Shown here piece after piece: positions 17,864 to 27,296 of a stretch of DNA of 64,000 nucleotides. The notes under the pieces are model-generated. The model saw nothing but the letters and a program-made list of their open reading frames with translations, was not told where the DNA came from and did not search any database. The translations under genes were made by a program, and so were the position numbers. Origin of the DNA: Friedmanniella luteola (lineage in GTDB: Bacteria; Actinomycetota; Actinomycetes; Propionibacteriales; Propionibacteriaceae); assembly GCF_900105065.1 (NCBI RefSeq), contig NZ_LT629749.1, forward strand, positions 2,914,001 through 2,978,000, in the 5' to 3' direction. Position 1 is the stretch's first letter, and every line of letters begins with the position of its first letter.

Positions 17864-18226
17864 TCACTCTGAGGAAGAGGCAATTCGCCTCGCCGAGTCC
17901 TGCTCAGACGCAGCAAGGATCTGCTCGGCGACAGCAGCCAGCCTGGTGTTGCTGTTCTGAGATAGCTTGATCAAATGAGCAAGCGCGGCCTCACGGTCAA
18001 GATGAAGGCGCTCCATCACCATGCCCAACGCCGCTCCAATTACGCGGTTGCTGGCAACAGCAGCCCGCAACTGCTGGTTCGCAGCCCGCATGTCGTCGAC
18101 CGCCCCCATGTGACTACCGGCAACCGCATCCAGCCTCAACTCGCGCTGGCCGCCACGCTCCGCTTCCGCAGGCGCTGGTCCAGGGGGGTCGGCGGCCGCC
18201 TCGACATCCCAACTCTTCGACTCCAC
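17864..18226 (-). CDS. ANTAR-domain protein (predicted RNA-binding antiterminator)
   Basis: 120 residues from GTG 18226. The C-terminal about 65 residues form the three-helix ANTAR domain: RAANQQLRAAVASNRVIGAA, LGMVMERLHLDREAALAHL and IKLSQNSNTRLAAVAEQIL. The N-terminal half is Ala/Glu-rich without a GAF or receiver domain. ANTAR domains bind paired hairpins in nascent RNA and prevent termination. With no sensor domain attached, this one may act through dimerisation with another GAF-ANTAR protein; two such genes follow at 19026 and 19868. Confidence 0.85.
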   Translation of the reverse strand: MESKSWDVEAAADPPGPAPAEAERGGQRELRLDAVAGSHMGAVDDMRAANQQLRAAVASNRVIGAALGMVMERLHLDREAALAHLIKLSQNSNTRLAAVAEQILAASEQDSARRIASSSE

Positions 18227-19025
18227 CCTGTCATCGTTACACGGGTAGAGCCGCTAGGCATAGAACCCGCCCGAGGCCTGCGGACCTGCTGCTGGGCGGC
18301 TGCGGGCTGAACAACCGTCGCCTAGGAGGCGGCTGGATGGGCTGTTTGCTCAACCACATCTCAGCCTAGGCCGCAACCGAGCTTGACCCGGCAGCAACTT
18401 AGTGATCCAGGTACCGTTTGCGCCTCGCTCAGACAGCCCCGCGATGGGCATGCACAGCACGCCGAATCGAGAAGAGTGGCGGTTCCGACTGGGACAATCG
18501 GGATCTCAACCTTCATACCGAGGTCCGCACAAGGACCTCCCCTGAGCGGGCAGATCCCACGTGGCAGACACTCTGCTGGCAACCTCTGGTCCCAGCCGAG
18601 TAGTTCGTCAGAAGAGGTCCCGCTGACTAAAGGCGAGCCCGGATGTCTACCGCCGCTCAGCTTGGCCGAGCCGGCAGGACCATGCTGGCGGCGTCCCTTG
18701 ATGCCTACCTGCCCCGCTCGCTCCGCACCAAACTGGGCTGGTGAGCAAACCAGCACGGGCTCGTACGGAGTGGTGAGACGGTTCCATCAACCCGCTCACG
18801 CGGCCTGGTATCGGCCACCTCCGAATCGGACGAGCCACCTGAACGGCCGCTGACTGTCGGCGATCGAGCCCTGAGAAATCTCAGATCCGATGGACGAGGA
18901 CGGTGCTGCGCCCCGCTAGCGCGTCCGTCAACATCCTCGACCGCAGACGCCGCTCTCGAAGCAAACTTGCTGTTAATACAAGTCAGACACACCGTGCTCG
19001 TTCCAAGCAAAAGTCCAGGCGCAAT
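18227..19025. other. Gene-free stretch
   Basis: About 800 bp in which no ORF has convincing codon structure or homology. It lies upstream of the 17864 ANTAR gene and downstream of the 19026 gene. Nothing else recognised. Confidence 0.45.
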
Positions 19026-19802
19026 TCAACTGGTTCGGCGGATTTCGTTACCGGATGCCTCGGCTAGCTCCAGTAGGCCGGCGATAATCGTGGGCCGGGC
19101 GTCTGGTCGGGTCATGAGCCGGCGCGCGACCTCGGACACGTGGACGTCATGATGGTGCGCATACTGGCGGAGGAGGGTGAAAGCGTCGGTCAGGCTGGTG
19201 TCGAGGCGTTCCCGCAGAAAGCCCTTGGCCTGCTCGACAACGACGCGGCTGGCCAGTGCCCTCCGAAGCCGCGGTAGCACGGTCTCGGGTGTGGGTGGGC
19301 GTTCCTGAACGATGGCCACGCTGGCCACGTGGGCCAAGCTGCGTCCGACCAGCAGGTCAGCGTCGTTCAACGCGCCGGTACTGGTGCCGAACAGCCCGAG
19401 GGCGCCGAGAACGCTGCCGGCCGCCCGCAGTGGTACGGCGTGCACGGAGGCGAACCCGGCTTCCCGGGCGGCCGGCACAAAACGTGGCCAGTGGCCTGTC
19501 TCGGTGTCAAGGTCGGCGATCGAGATCGGCTCTCCGCTAACGTAGCAGTCCAAGCAGGGACCTTCGTCGGCCTGCAGTTGGAACAGCTCAAGCCCTACGG
19601 TGCGGTCGGAGGTGGCGGCCATCAGGTGCAGTTGGCCCCGCGGATCGGCGAGCAGCAGCCCGGCCGACGAGATGTCGAGCAAGTCTGCGCAGCGTTCGGT
19701 CAAGTCGGTGAGCAGGTCGACGACGTCGAAATCGTGCAACAGGTTGTCGACGAGTGCTACCACCGCCCCCAGCACCCGCGCTTCACGATCACCGTTGGTC
19801 AT
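19026..19802 (-). CDS. GAF-ANTAR regulatory protein
   Basis: 258 residues, ATG 19802 with AAGGAGG five nt upstream. GAF domain about residues 20-175 (RCADLLDISSAGLLLADPRG, ADEGPCLDCYVSGEPISIADL, HAVPLRAAGSVLGALGLFG), then an ANTAR domain 185-250 (ASRVVVEQAKGFLRERL, DAFTLLRQYAHHHDVHVSEV). The VVEQAKG motif is diagnostic. Such proteins sense a small ligand through GAF and act as RNA-binding antiterminators. Organised head-to-tail with the paralogue at 19868. Confidence 0.93.
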   Translation of the reverse strand: MTNGDREARVLGAVVALVDNLLHDFDVVDLLTDLTERCADLLDISSAGLLLADPRGQLHLMAATSDRTVGLELFQLQADEGPCLDCYVSGEPISIADLDTETGHWPRFVPAAREAGFASVHAVPLRAAGSVLGALGLFGTSTGALNDADLLVGRSLAHVASVAIVQERPPTPETVLPRLRRALASRVVVEQAKGFLRERLDTSLTDAFTLLRQYAHHHDVHVSEVARRLMTRPDARPTIIAGLLELAEASGNEIRRTS

Positions 19803-19867
19803 AAGCCCTCCTTGTCACAATCATTGTTGCTCTCGGCCGAGCACGGATGGTTGCGGAACCGACGGCT

Positions 19868-20578
19868 TCAGTCAGGTGCCAGGCGCAGACGACGCTCGAG
19901 TATGTCGCGGGCCACCTCGGTGGCGGACCGGTTGGTGGCATACGCATGTGCTCGGAGTCGGACCAGCGCCTCCGCGGGCCCGACATCGAGCTGTGCGACC
20001 AGCATGCCGGTGGCCTGATTGACCTCGGCGCGAGCGATCTGGTTCAGCTCGGCCCAGGCGGCCGTGCTTGGGTCAGCCACCGACTTTTCCAGGTTGTCGG
20101 TCAGCAGGTCCAGCAACGGCATCTCGGCCAGCTCGGCCGCAACCAGTGCACCCGAAAGGTCCTGACCCTCCAGGCTGGCGGTCCTCGTCCGGAAGAGGTC
20201 GAGTGCCCCGACGTACTCCCCGGCCACCAGAACCGGCATCGCGAACACTCCAACAATTCCGTAAGCGAGCAGCGCTGGCCCATAGCCTGGCCAGCGGCCG
20301 GTGCCGATGTCGGCGGCGAGGTCAAACACCAGCACTGGGGCTCGCGTGGACACCGACTCCAGGCAAGGCCCCTCACCGACGGTGAACTGCAGCTCGTCGT
20401 ATTGCCGGGCCAGCTCACTGCTTGATCCGAGCGTGCCGGTGCTGACGCCGTCAAACACCAACGAGATCGCCGCCGCGTCCACCGCGAGCAAGTTCACGCA
20501 GGCCCGGCAGAGACGGTCCGCCGCCGCGACCCCCCGCTGGCCGCCAACCGCCGAGATCAACAACCCCTCGATCGACAT
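19868..20578 (-). CDS. GAF-ANTAR regulatory protein
   Basis: Taken from ATG 20578 (SIEGLLISAVGGQRGVAAAD), with GTG 20668 as a longer alternative. GAF domain about residues 10-150 (AVDAAAISLVFDGVSTGTLG, VGEGPCLESVSTRAPVLVFDL, FAMPVLVAGEYVGALDLF) and ANTAR-type helices 170-230 (RAEVNQATGMLVAQLDVGPA, EALVRLRAHAYATNRSATEV). The ATGMLVAQL variant replaces the classical EQAKG. Same gene order and spacing as the 19026 gene suggests joint expression, upstream gene first. Confidence 0.92.
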   Translation of the reverse strand: MSIEGLLISAVGGQRGVAAADRLCRACVNLLAVDAAAISLVFDGVSTGTLGSSSELARQYDELQFTVGEGPCLESVSTRAPVLVFDLAADIGTGRWPGYGPALLAYGIVGVFAMPVLVAGEYVGALDLFRTRTASLEGQDLSGALVAAELAEMPLLDLLTDNLEKSVADPSTAAWAELNQIARAEVNQATGMLVAQLDVGPAEALVRLRAHAYATNRSATEVARDILERRLRLAPD

Positions 20579-20859
20579 CAAGATCCGCCGTCGAACCAGA
20601 TGAGCACCCTCCCGAGAAGCGTCGGCCGACCAATCTCCGAGTTCGGCCGCTTGGCAGGAGGGGCGCACATGCTGTCAGTGTGGACCATCGACCGCAGAAC
20701 AAGGCCTTGACCGCTGACCCTCAATCAGCTCTCGACGTTGCTGAGGGCTTGCGCTGACCGAACGAGGCCGTCGCGGCGCATGCAAGCGCCGAATCTTCAC
20801 CGCAAGGCGCCAACCCAACACCGCGTGACTCGCCGGTTGACTCGTTTGGGGGTGCACTG

Positions 20860-21115
20860 CCGTGCTCCGCACGCGGGTCGGCCACTGACATGCCTCCCGC
20901 GCGAGGGTCGGCCACTGACGTGCTCCGCACGAGGGTCGGTCACTGACGTGCTCCGCATGGGGGTTGTCCACTGACGTGCTCCGCACGAGGGTCGGTCACT
21001 GACGTGCTCCGCATGGGGGTTGTCCACTGACGTGCTCCGCACGAGGGTCGGTCACTGACGTGCTCCGCATGGGGTTGTCCACTGATTTGCTCCGTACGAG
21101 GGTCGGTCACTGATG
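20860..21115. repeat. Repeat array 10 with 56-bp higher-order period (about 9-10 units)
   Basis: Units alternate between two types: GCACGAGGGTCGGTCACT and GCATGGGGGTTGTCCACT, three times over, giving a 56-bp dimer repeat inside the 28-bp repeat. The third dimer lost one G (GCATGGGGTTG). Outer units are diverged. Lies between divergent genes. Confidence 0.95.
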
Positions 21116-21161
21116 GCGCCACCTATGCGGGCCTCAGCCGCGCTCTTCGTAGGCTGCTGCG

Positions 21162-22082
21162 GTGACGGTGATGGTTCCAGCCGGCCTCGTGGAGGCCACG
21201 ACGCTGCGCGAGGGAGCTGAGGGTCGGGCCTGGTTGGACGGGCTGCCAGCGCTGGTCGACAACGCTTGCGGCCGGTGGCGCTGCGCCATCGACGGCCCGC
21301 CCCAGCATGGTCAGGTCGCCTTGATCGTGCCGATCCATCACCCACGAGGACCGGCGATGCTCAAGGTGTCGTATCCCCACCCGGGAAACCTTGGGGAGGC
21401 GCTCGGGCTGGCCACCTTCGGCGGTCGCGGATCGGTCGAGCTGTTCGAGGTGGACGACACCCGGCTGGTCCTGGTCCTCGAACGAGCTTCCCCGCAAACC
21501 CTGACCGACTACGCCGTCCGCCCGGAACTCGTCGAGGAGGCCATAGAGATCGCCGGCGACCTCGCCAGGCGGCTTGCGGTCAAGCCGCTGCCCGGTGTCA
21601 CCGCGTTGGCCGAGACCACCACGGCGTGGATCGACGAGCTCACTCGCCAGACCGAGTCATCACCGTGGGCGCTGCCGCAGGCGGCCATTGACCAGGCGCA
21701 GGAGACCATCGAGCAGCTCGCCACCGACACCACGGCGACGATGCTGCACGGGGACCTGCACTTCGACAACATCCTCCGCAGCACACGAGATGGGTGGCTG
21801 AGCATCGACCCGAAAGGATGGTCAGGCACCGGCGCTTTCGACACGTTCACAGTGATCGCTGGACGACGCGAAGAGATCGACCAAGGCCCCGGGCTGTACC
21901 AGGGCATCGTCCGACGGATCAACCGGTTCGCCGCGGCCGCCGGGATCGACCCCGACCACGCCCTCGCATGTTGCCAAGCCCGAGCCGTCAGCTCCTACTA
22001 TTACCAACAACAGGTGCCCGGCAACTGGTTCGACCTGAAGTTCCTCGAAGTCCTAGCCCTCAGCGGCGGAGAAGTCGGCTGA
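21162..22082 (+). CDS. Aminoglycoside/streptomycin 6-kinase-family phosphotransferase
   Basis: 306 residues; GTG 21162 or ATG 21171 are both possible. The kinase-like fold is clear: ALIVPIHHPRGPAMLKVSYP carries the ATP-binding Lys, TTATMLHGDLHFDNILRS is the catalytic loop (HGDLHFDN: Asp base and Asn metal ligand) and DGWLSIDPKGWSG the DFG-equivalent metal site. This matches the APH(6)/hydroxyurea-type phosphotransferase family, which phosphorylates aminoglycosides such as streptomycin. Many chromosomal actinomycete members have unknown substrates, so resistance is not shown. Stands alone between repeat arrays 10 and 11. Confidence 0.9.
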   Translation: MTVMVPAGLVEATTLREGAEGRAWLDGLPALVDNACGRWRCAIDGPPQHGQVALIVPIHHPRGPAMLKVSYPHPGNLGEALGLATFGGRGSVELFEVDDTRLVLVLERASPQTLTDYAVRPELVEEAIEIAGDLARRLAVKPLPGVTALAETTTAWIDELTRQTESSPWALPQAAIDQAQETIEQLATDTTATMLHGDLHFDNILRSTRDGWLSIDPKGWSGTGAFDTFTVIAGRREEIDQGPGLYQGIVRRINRFAAAAGIDPDHALACCQARAVSSYYYQQQVPGNWFDLKFLEVLALSGGEVG

Positions 22083-22133
22083 GCCGCAGCCAAGCCGTTG
22101 CATCCCGGCTTGGTTTCCCACTAGGAGCCGCCA

Positions 22134-22190
22134 CACGCGTCCCGTATAGGAGTTGTCCACTGACGTGCTCCGCACGAGGGTCCGCCTCCT
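22134..22190. repeat. Repeat cluster 11 (2 units)
   Basis: One decayed CGCGTCCCGTATAGGAG unit and one intact GTGCTCCGCACGAGGGTC unit downstream of the kinase gene. Confidence 0.9.
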
Positions 22191-22484
22191 CGGAGGGCGT
22201 TTAGGGCGGCCACCAGCCGCTGGGGGTGCAGGGGGTGAGGTCGTCGAGCAGGGCCTGAGTTGTCCGAGGGCAGACCAACGGATCGGCATGCAGCGCGTGC
22301 CTTCTCCGTTGACGACATCGGCGAAGCCCTGCGGACGGCCGCCGGAGATGGTTGCCACCAGGTCCACGCGTGGCCACCTATGAAGACGTTTCGAGTTCAC
22401 CGCCGGCCGCGACCCAGCGGCATCATCGTGCTGCTCGCAGGGGGACTATGACCCAGCAGCGCTGAACAGCCCTAGGGCGAGCCG
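22191..22484. other. Short stretch without a supported gene
   Basis: A 63-codon ORF (22260-22451, plus strand; FSVDDIGEALRTAAGDGCHQ) is present but has no recognisable match or strong ribosome binding site. I treat it as unproven. Confidence 0.35.
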
Positions 22485-24590
22485 TTGGAGCGTCCACGGG
22501 TGCCCGCGCAACGCCGGCCCGAACAGGAGAGCCAGCCGACTGAACGGTGCGGCCGCGGCCCGGATCCGGCTCGCAGTGCCTATGCTGTCTCCACGGCCGT
22601 CGGGCCGGCGTCTGCGCAGGTGGTGCCGTCCGATTGCTGCGGCTCGGGGTCGCACCGCTCGACCGACCGGAAAGGTCGCCTCATCGACATCCCGGAGCCA
22701 CTGACCTCCGCCGTCCCGCACGCCTCTGCCGCCGACCGGCTCCAGCACGAGCTCCTCGTCGAGCGGGGTCACCGGCAGGCAGCCGAGGCCGAAGCCGCAC
22801 GGACGGCCGACGAGCTCCACGCCGTCGTGCAGGGATTCGGCCGCGCTCAGGCCGTGCTGGACGAGACGACCGACTTCGTCGCCCTGGCCCACCCGGACGG
22901 CCTGCTGTTCTACCTGAACCGCTCAGCCGCCCACCGTCTCGGCTTGAACATCGTCGCCTCACCGGTGCGCTTCATCGAGCTGCTCGACGCCGAGGGCCAG
23001 GCGGCCTGGGTGCGGGAGGGGGCCGCCGCGGTCGAGCGGGACGACCGCTGGTCCGTCGACACCGAACTGGTCGGCGCCGACGGGCGCGCCGTCCCCGCGT
23101 CAGTGCTGATCCTCACCCACCGCGGACCCGGCGGAGCACTGGAGTACCTCTCGGCCGTCGGCCGCGACATCAGCGAACGCCGCGCGCTCGAGGCCCGGCT
23201 CACCCACCAAGCGCTGCACGACGCCCTCACCGGGCTGCCGAACCGCATCCTATTCATGGACCGGCTCGCCCATGCGCAGACCCAGCTCGGCACCGACACC
23301 GCGACGTCCGCGCTGGCGGTGCTCTACGTCGACCTCGACCGCTTCAAGACCGTGAACGACAGCTACGGGCACGACTACGGCGACCGGCTGCTGGTCCACG
23401 CGGCAACCCGCATCCGCGACGAGCTGCGGCCCCAGGACAGCGTCGCCCGGCTGGGCGGCGACGAGTTCGTGGTATTGCTAGACCGCACTGAGGAGGCCGC
23501 CGACGCAGTCCAAGTCGCCGACCGCATCCTGGCCGCGCTGGCCCGGCCGCTCACCGTGGACGGCCGTCAGATGCACGTCGGCGCGAGCCTCGGGATCGCC
23601 GTCGGCCGCGCCGACCCCGACACGATGGTGCGCCACGCCGACCTGGCCATGTACCGGGCGAAAGAGCGCGGCCGCGGCCGGTGGGAGATCTTCGAGCCCG
23701 AGCTCAACGAACGGGCCCAGCGGCGGATGAGCGACGAGACCGCCCTCGGCGCCGCGATCGCCCGCCAAGAGTTCCTGCTGCACTACCAGCCCGTCGTCGA
23801 CCTCCGGACGGGCGCGGTGACCGGGTTCGAAGCCTTGGTCCGCTGGCAGAGCCCCGAGCGCGGCCTGGTGCCGCCGGACCAGTTCATCCCGCTGGCGGAG
23901 GAGACAGGGCTGATCAATGTGCTGGGCCGCTGGGTGCTCGAGGAGGCCTGCCGGCAGGGCCGGCTGTGGCAGCTGGCCCTCGGCGACCCGACGCTGCAGG
24001 TCGCCGTCAACGTCTCGGCCCGGCAGTTCCAGCAGGTCGACCTGGTCGAGCAGGTCGCGACGGTGCTGCGCACGACCGGGCTGCCGCCGGCCAGCCTGCT
24101 GCTGGAGATCACGGAGACGGCGGTGATGGGCGACCCGGCTAAAGCTGCCGCCACCATGCGCCGGCTGGCCGCACACGGCGTCCGGTTCGCCCTCGACGAC
24201 TTCGGTCAGGGCTACTCCTCGCTCGGCCACCTCAAACGTTTCCCCATCGACGTGGTCAAGATCGACAAGGAGTTCGTCGACGGCCTAACCAGGAACGCCT
24301 CCGACGCCCAGATCGTCCAGGCGGTGCTCACCATGGCCCAAGCCCTCGGCCTCGAGGTCACCGCCGAGGGCATCGAGGACCACGCTCAACTCGACCGGCT
24401 GCGCACCCTCGGCTGCAACCACGGCCAGGGCTACCTGCTCTCCCGCCCCCTCCCCGCCGCCGCCGCCACCGCCCTGCTCACCGCCCGCACGCCGCTCCCC
24501 TGCCCGCCTCCTGACCCGGCCGGTCAGGTCCGCGTCGCTATCGACGCAGACGATGACCACGACCCGACCCCCCAGGGCGTCGCCCGCTGA
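22485..24590 (+). CDS. PAS-GGDEF-EAL protein (cyclic di-GMP turnover)
   Basis: Up to 701 residues; the start is uncertain (TTG 22485 with AGGGCGAG upstream, or GTG 22620/22623). A coiled stretch and PAS domain (TDFVALAHPDGLLFYLNR to SAVGRDISERR) lead to a GGDEF domain with intact RLGGDEFVVLL and an RxxD inhibitory site (RPQD) five residues before it. The EAL domain keeps FEALVRW, ITETAVM, DDFGQGYSSL and KIDKEFV, so all main metal and substrate positions are there. Both diguanylate cyclase and phosphodiesterase activity are plausible; product inhibition through the I-site is expected. The C-terminal 40 residues are disordered. Monocistronic, cytoplasmic. Confidence 0.93.
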   Translation: MERPRVPAQRRPEQESQPTERCGRGPDPARSAYAVSTAVGPASAQVVPSDCCGSGSHRSTDRKGRLIDIPEPLTSAVPHASAADRLQHELLVERGHRQAAEAEAARTADELHAVVQGFGRAQAVLDETTDFVALAHPDGLLFYLNRSAAHRLGLNIVASPVRFIELLDAEGQAAWVREGAAAVERDDRWSVDTELVGADGRAVPASVLILTHRGPGGALEYLSAVGRDISERRALEARLTHQALHDALTGLPNRILFMDRLAHAQTQLGTDTATSALAVLYVDLDRFKTVNDSYGHDYGDRLLVHAATRIRDELRPQDSVARLGGDEFVVLLDRTEEAADAVQVADRILAALARPLTVDGRQMHVGASLGIAVGRADPDTMVRHADLAMYRAKERGRGRWEIFEPELNERAQRRMSDETALGAAIARQEFLLHYQPVVDLRTGAVTGFEALVRWQSPERGLVPPDQFIPLAEETGLINVLGRWVLEEACRQGRLWQLALGDPTLQVAVNVSARQFQQVDLVEQVATVLRTTGLPPASLLLEITETAVMGDPAKAAATMRRLAAHGVRFALDDFGQGYSSLGHLKRFPIDVVKIDKEFVDGLTRNASDAQIVQAVLTMAQALGLEVTAEGIEDHAQLDRLRTLGCNHGQGYLLSRPLPAAAATALLTARTPLPCPPPDPAGQVRVAIDADDDHDPTPQGVAR

Positions 24591-24705
24591 CCACCAGCCT
24601 TGTCGGCCGGCGGCGTTGGCGTCGTCGAGCGGGCATGGCCAACGGCCACCAACCTGCAACCTGTCGGGCCTGAACACCAGCTCCCCCTCCGGACAGCACC
24701 GGTCA

Positions 24706-24790
24706 GCCACTGCGTGCGTCCCACACCAGAGTCGCCTAATGGCTGTGTCCTGCACAAGTCGGACACTGCCGTGCTCCGCACGAGGGTCCG
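24706..24790. repeat. Repeat cluster 12 (3 diverged units)
   Basis: GCGTGCGTCCCACACCAGAG, GTGTCCTGCACAAGTCGG and GTGCTCCGCACGAGGGTC in tandem between two co-directional genes. The first two have lost parts of the hairpin arms. Confidence 0.85.
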
Positions 24791-24855
24791 CTGCGCGTGT
24801 TCGCATGGGTCGCTGGGCTAGGGACGCCTGCCCGGTTGCTAGAGGAAAAACTAGT

Positions 24856-25277
24856 GTGTTGGGGAATGTGACGCTGGCGATCGCCCAGTTGCAAGCTGCC
24901 GCATTCTCGGGCGTCTGCCTCTACATCGGGTTGGTTCAGCACCCGGTGCGGGCGAGGCTGAGTCCGGTTGCCGCATTGGCAGACCTCCGGGCTGTGATTC
25001 CCCGAGCCGAAAAGGTTCAGGCCCCGCTGCTCATCTCCTGCCTGCTCGCGGTTGCCCTACACCTCCTGGTGGCGCCGAGATGGACGGTCGCTGTTGCTGG
25101 ACTGCTCCCAGCGGGAGTACTCGGTCTCACCGTCGCGACCGTCCTCCCGAACAACCGGCGCCTCCTGTCGGGACCGGCGGAGCAGCACCTCGGCGGGTCC
25201 AGCCAGGATCTCGCGTGGCGGGGCATCTGCACACCGTCGGCACTGCCCTTGCCGTGCATGGCGCGATCACCCTTTGA
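24856..25277 (+). pseudogene. DUF1772-type membrane protein, frameshifted near its end
   Basis: GTG 24856 follows AGAGGAAA. The frame gives an integral membrane protein: LGNVTLAIAQLQAAAFSGVC, PLLISCLLAVALHLLVAP and VAVAGLLPAGVLGLTVATVLP are membrane segments, and the loop VLPNNRRLLSG is typical of the DUF1772/anthrone-oxygenase-like family. At about 25212-25216, in a GGCGGGG run, the natural C-terminus (HLHTVGTALAVHGAITL, stop 25275-25277) continues one base off. One lost G explains it. If the sequence is right, the protein reads through to 25302 with an altered tail. Confidence 0.75.
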
Positions 25278-25326
25278 ATCTGACCCCGGATGCAACCTCT
25301 GAGGCTTCTCCCCTCAGGCTGAGCTG

Positions 25327-25968
25327 GTGAACATCACCGTCTTCGGCGCTAATGGCAACGTCGGCACCCTCGTTGTCCGACGAGCCCTCGACCAGGGCCA
25401 CCAAGTCCACGCCTTCGTCCACAGCCGCGACCCGTTCGACCCCCACCCCCAGCTACATGTCTCCGCTGGCGACGTCGCCGATGGTGACGCCGTCAACTCT
25501 GCTGTCACGGGGGCTGACGCGGTCATCAGCACCCTCGGTGCCTTTCGACGCGGAACCGGCGCCGTCCTCACCCCCGGCCTGCGCACCATCACCGCTGCCA
25601 TGGAGCAGCACAGCTGCGACCGGCTGGTCATCTTGACCGGCGCCGGGATTCGACGCCCCGCTCACCGCAACACGCCTCGCACCCACCTCAACCGGCTTGT
25701 CCTCACCGTGATGGACCGAACTGCTGTCGCCGACGCCGAGACCGCCCTCGCGATCGTCGCGGCCACCACCGTGAACTGGACGGCTGTCTGCGCCCCCACC
25801 ATCACCCCAAACGGCCCCGATCTCTACCAACTCACCGATCGCATGCCGTCCCTCCTCAGCAACGTCCCCGGGCCCGCTGTCGCCGCCAGCCTCGTCGACC
25901 TTGCCACCCACCCGACCACAGAAGGACCCGTTGTCGGCATCCACACGCGCACCCAAGACCCCGCCTAG
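25327..25968 (+). CDS. NAD(P)-binding protein, NmrA/atypical SDR type
   Basis: 213 residues from GTG 25327. The N-terminal glycine motif MNITVFGANGNVGTLVVRRAL is the GxxGxxG dinucleotide site, followed by VHAFVHSRDPF, where an Arg in place of an acidic residue suggests NADPH. The SAVTGADAVISTLGAF and DRLVILTGAGIRRP strands match NAD(P)H-binding proteins of the BLVRB/NmrA group. No catalytic Tyr-x3-Lys is visible. Role probably redox sensing or a flavin/biliverdin-type reductase; uncertain. Lies 49 bp after the DUF1772-type gene. Confidence 0.87.
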   Translation: MNITVFGANGNVGTLVVRRALDQGHQVHAFVHSRDPFDPHPQLHVSAGDVADGDAVNSAVTGADAVISTLGAFRRGTGAVLTPGLRTITAAMEQHSCDRLVILTGAGIRRPAHRNTPRTHLNRLVLTVMDRTAVADAETALAIVAATTVNWTAVCAPTITPNGPDLYQLTDRMPSLLSNVPGPAVAASLVDLATHPTTEGPVVGIHTRTQDPA

Positions 25969-26157
25969 TCGCGGTCTGGTACTGCGTTCCTCCCGCGCGA
26001 GGTGGGTGATCGAAGATCTGTCGCCGTCGCCGTCGCCGTCGCCGTCGTCGATGCCGAAGTGGTCACGGTCGAGGTCGGTGAGGGGTTGGCCGCCCGTGCT
26101 GGCAACCACGATGTCGGGAGCGGCGCCCGGAAAGTGAGCACCTGGACCTTCGGGTCT

Positions 26158-27296
26158 CTAGGCGGTCGAGGAGGTGATGCTCAGACCATTCGCAGAGATC
26201 GCTGCCAGGCGCTGGAGTTCGGCGTCGAAACTTCCCTCAGGAAGGGCGCCGGCTTCGTGGAAGCAGGACACCTCGACCATCCGGGCGCGGAGGCGCCATG
26301 TCCCCGCGACCGCTCCGCCGACGATGACCGGGTTAGCCCCTTGAGAGAAAAGGGCTCGGCGAGCGGGGGCGATGAGTCGGGGGTCTGCCGTACCGGGACC
26401 GAGGATCCAGGGGTCGAAGGGCGGGAGGAGTCGGACGGTCACGCTCAGCTCTGCCGCGTGCAGCGCCTCCAGGTCGGCGTTCAACACGTACCACTCCTCG
26501 CCGCCGCCGCCGCCGTCGCCGTCGACCGTGACATGGTCCGCCACGTCGCTCAGCCAGCTGTCGAGTCGCCGTCGGGGCGCCCCGAGGCCGTCGGTGAACC
26601 AGTAATGGAGGTTTGCGCTGGTTGCGGGGCCGTAGCTGCCGAGGTACCGGGTGACCAACTCACGGCCTGCGTCCTCGACGTCCAGTAGGCCAGGCCAGGC
26701 AGGGTCGTCGCGGAGCAGACGGAAGGTGGACTGGCCGTCTCGCTGCGGGCCAAGCAAATGTCACCCCACCAGTGCAGCGGCTTGTACAAGCTGTCGGCTC
26801 CTGCCCCGGTAGCCGCGGCGCTGAGGTGCGCGAGCGGCGTGCGTGCGAGCCGTGCCGAGAGCTCACTGCGCGTCATGGGTCCGTCCGCGAGCGCATCACG
26901 AACGGTCTCCCGCAGTGGGTCCCAGTCCTTGAGCGCGAACCCGCCCTGCTGCTGCCAGCGCGGGGTCTCCCGTACCCGGGTCGCAGTGCGGACCGAGAGC
27001 ACCAGCGCGGCGATGTCGGGGGTGAATGCATAGCTCCCGCCGCGAAACGCGTAGCTGCGGACCATCTCACCCTTGAGCAGGGCACGCTCCAGGTCGCCGG
27101 GAGTGGGCTCAGTCTGCCGCACGGCGACCGCGAGGTCAGCCGCGTCCAGAGGCCAGCCGCGGATAGCCAACACGCGTCGGCCCACGTCGGCCGCGATCGG
27201 CACACTCCCCCACGATAGAGTCTCCACTGCCTGGATCAGGCTCACCATGCAGCCGCGGAAGAACCGATGATTATCGTCAACCAGGACGCGGATCAT
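26158..27296 (-). pseudogene. AlkZ-like winged-helix protein, frameshifted, with a response-regulator 5' fusion
   Basis: The body matches the winged-helix DNA-binding family of AlkZ/YcaQ-type glycosylase relatives: SYAFRGGSYAFTPDIAALVL, DPLRETVRDALADGPMTRSE and KPLHWWGDICL in the upstream frame; VTRYLGSYGPATSANLHYWF, VRLLPPFDPWILGPGTADPR and VIVGGAVAGTWRL downstream. The frames join near 26745, where one G seems missing (TTGGCCC). The first 22 codons (MIRVLVDDNHRFFRG...) are not from this family: they are the N-terminus of a response regulator like that at 56077, joined just before the probable native GTG 27227. Expression would then use the regulator's promoter and GCGGAG ribosome binding site. 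Confidence 0.8.

Noticed and set aside
22260-22451. 63-codon plus-strand ORF as a gene
   Set aside because: No ribosome binding site, family match or conserved context.
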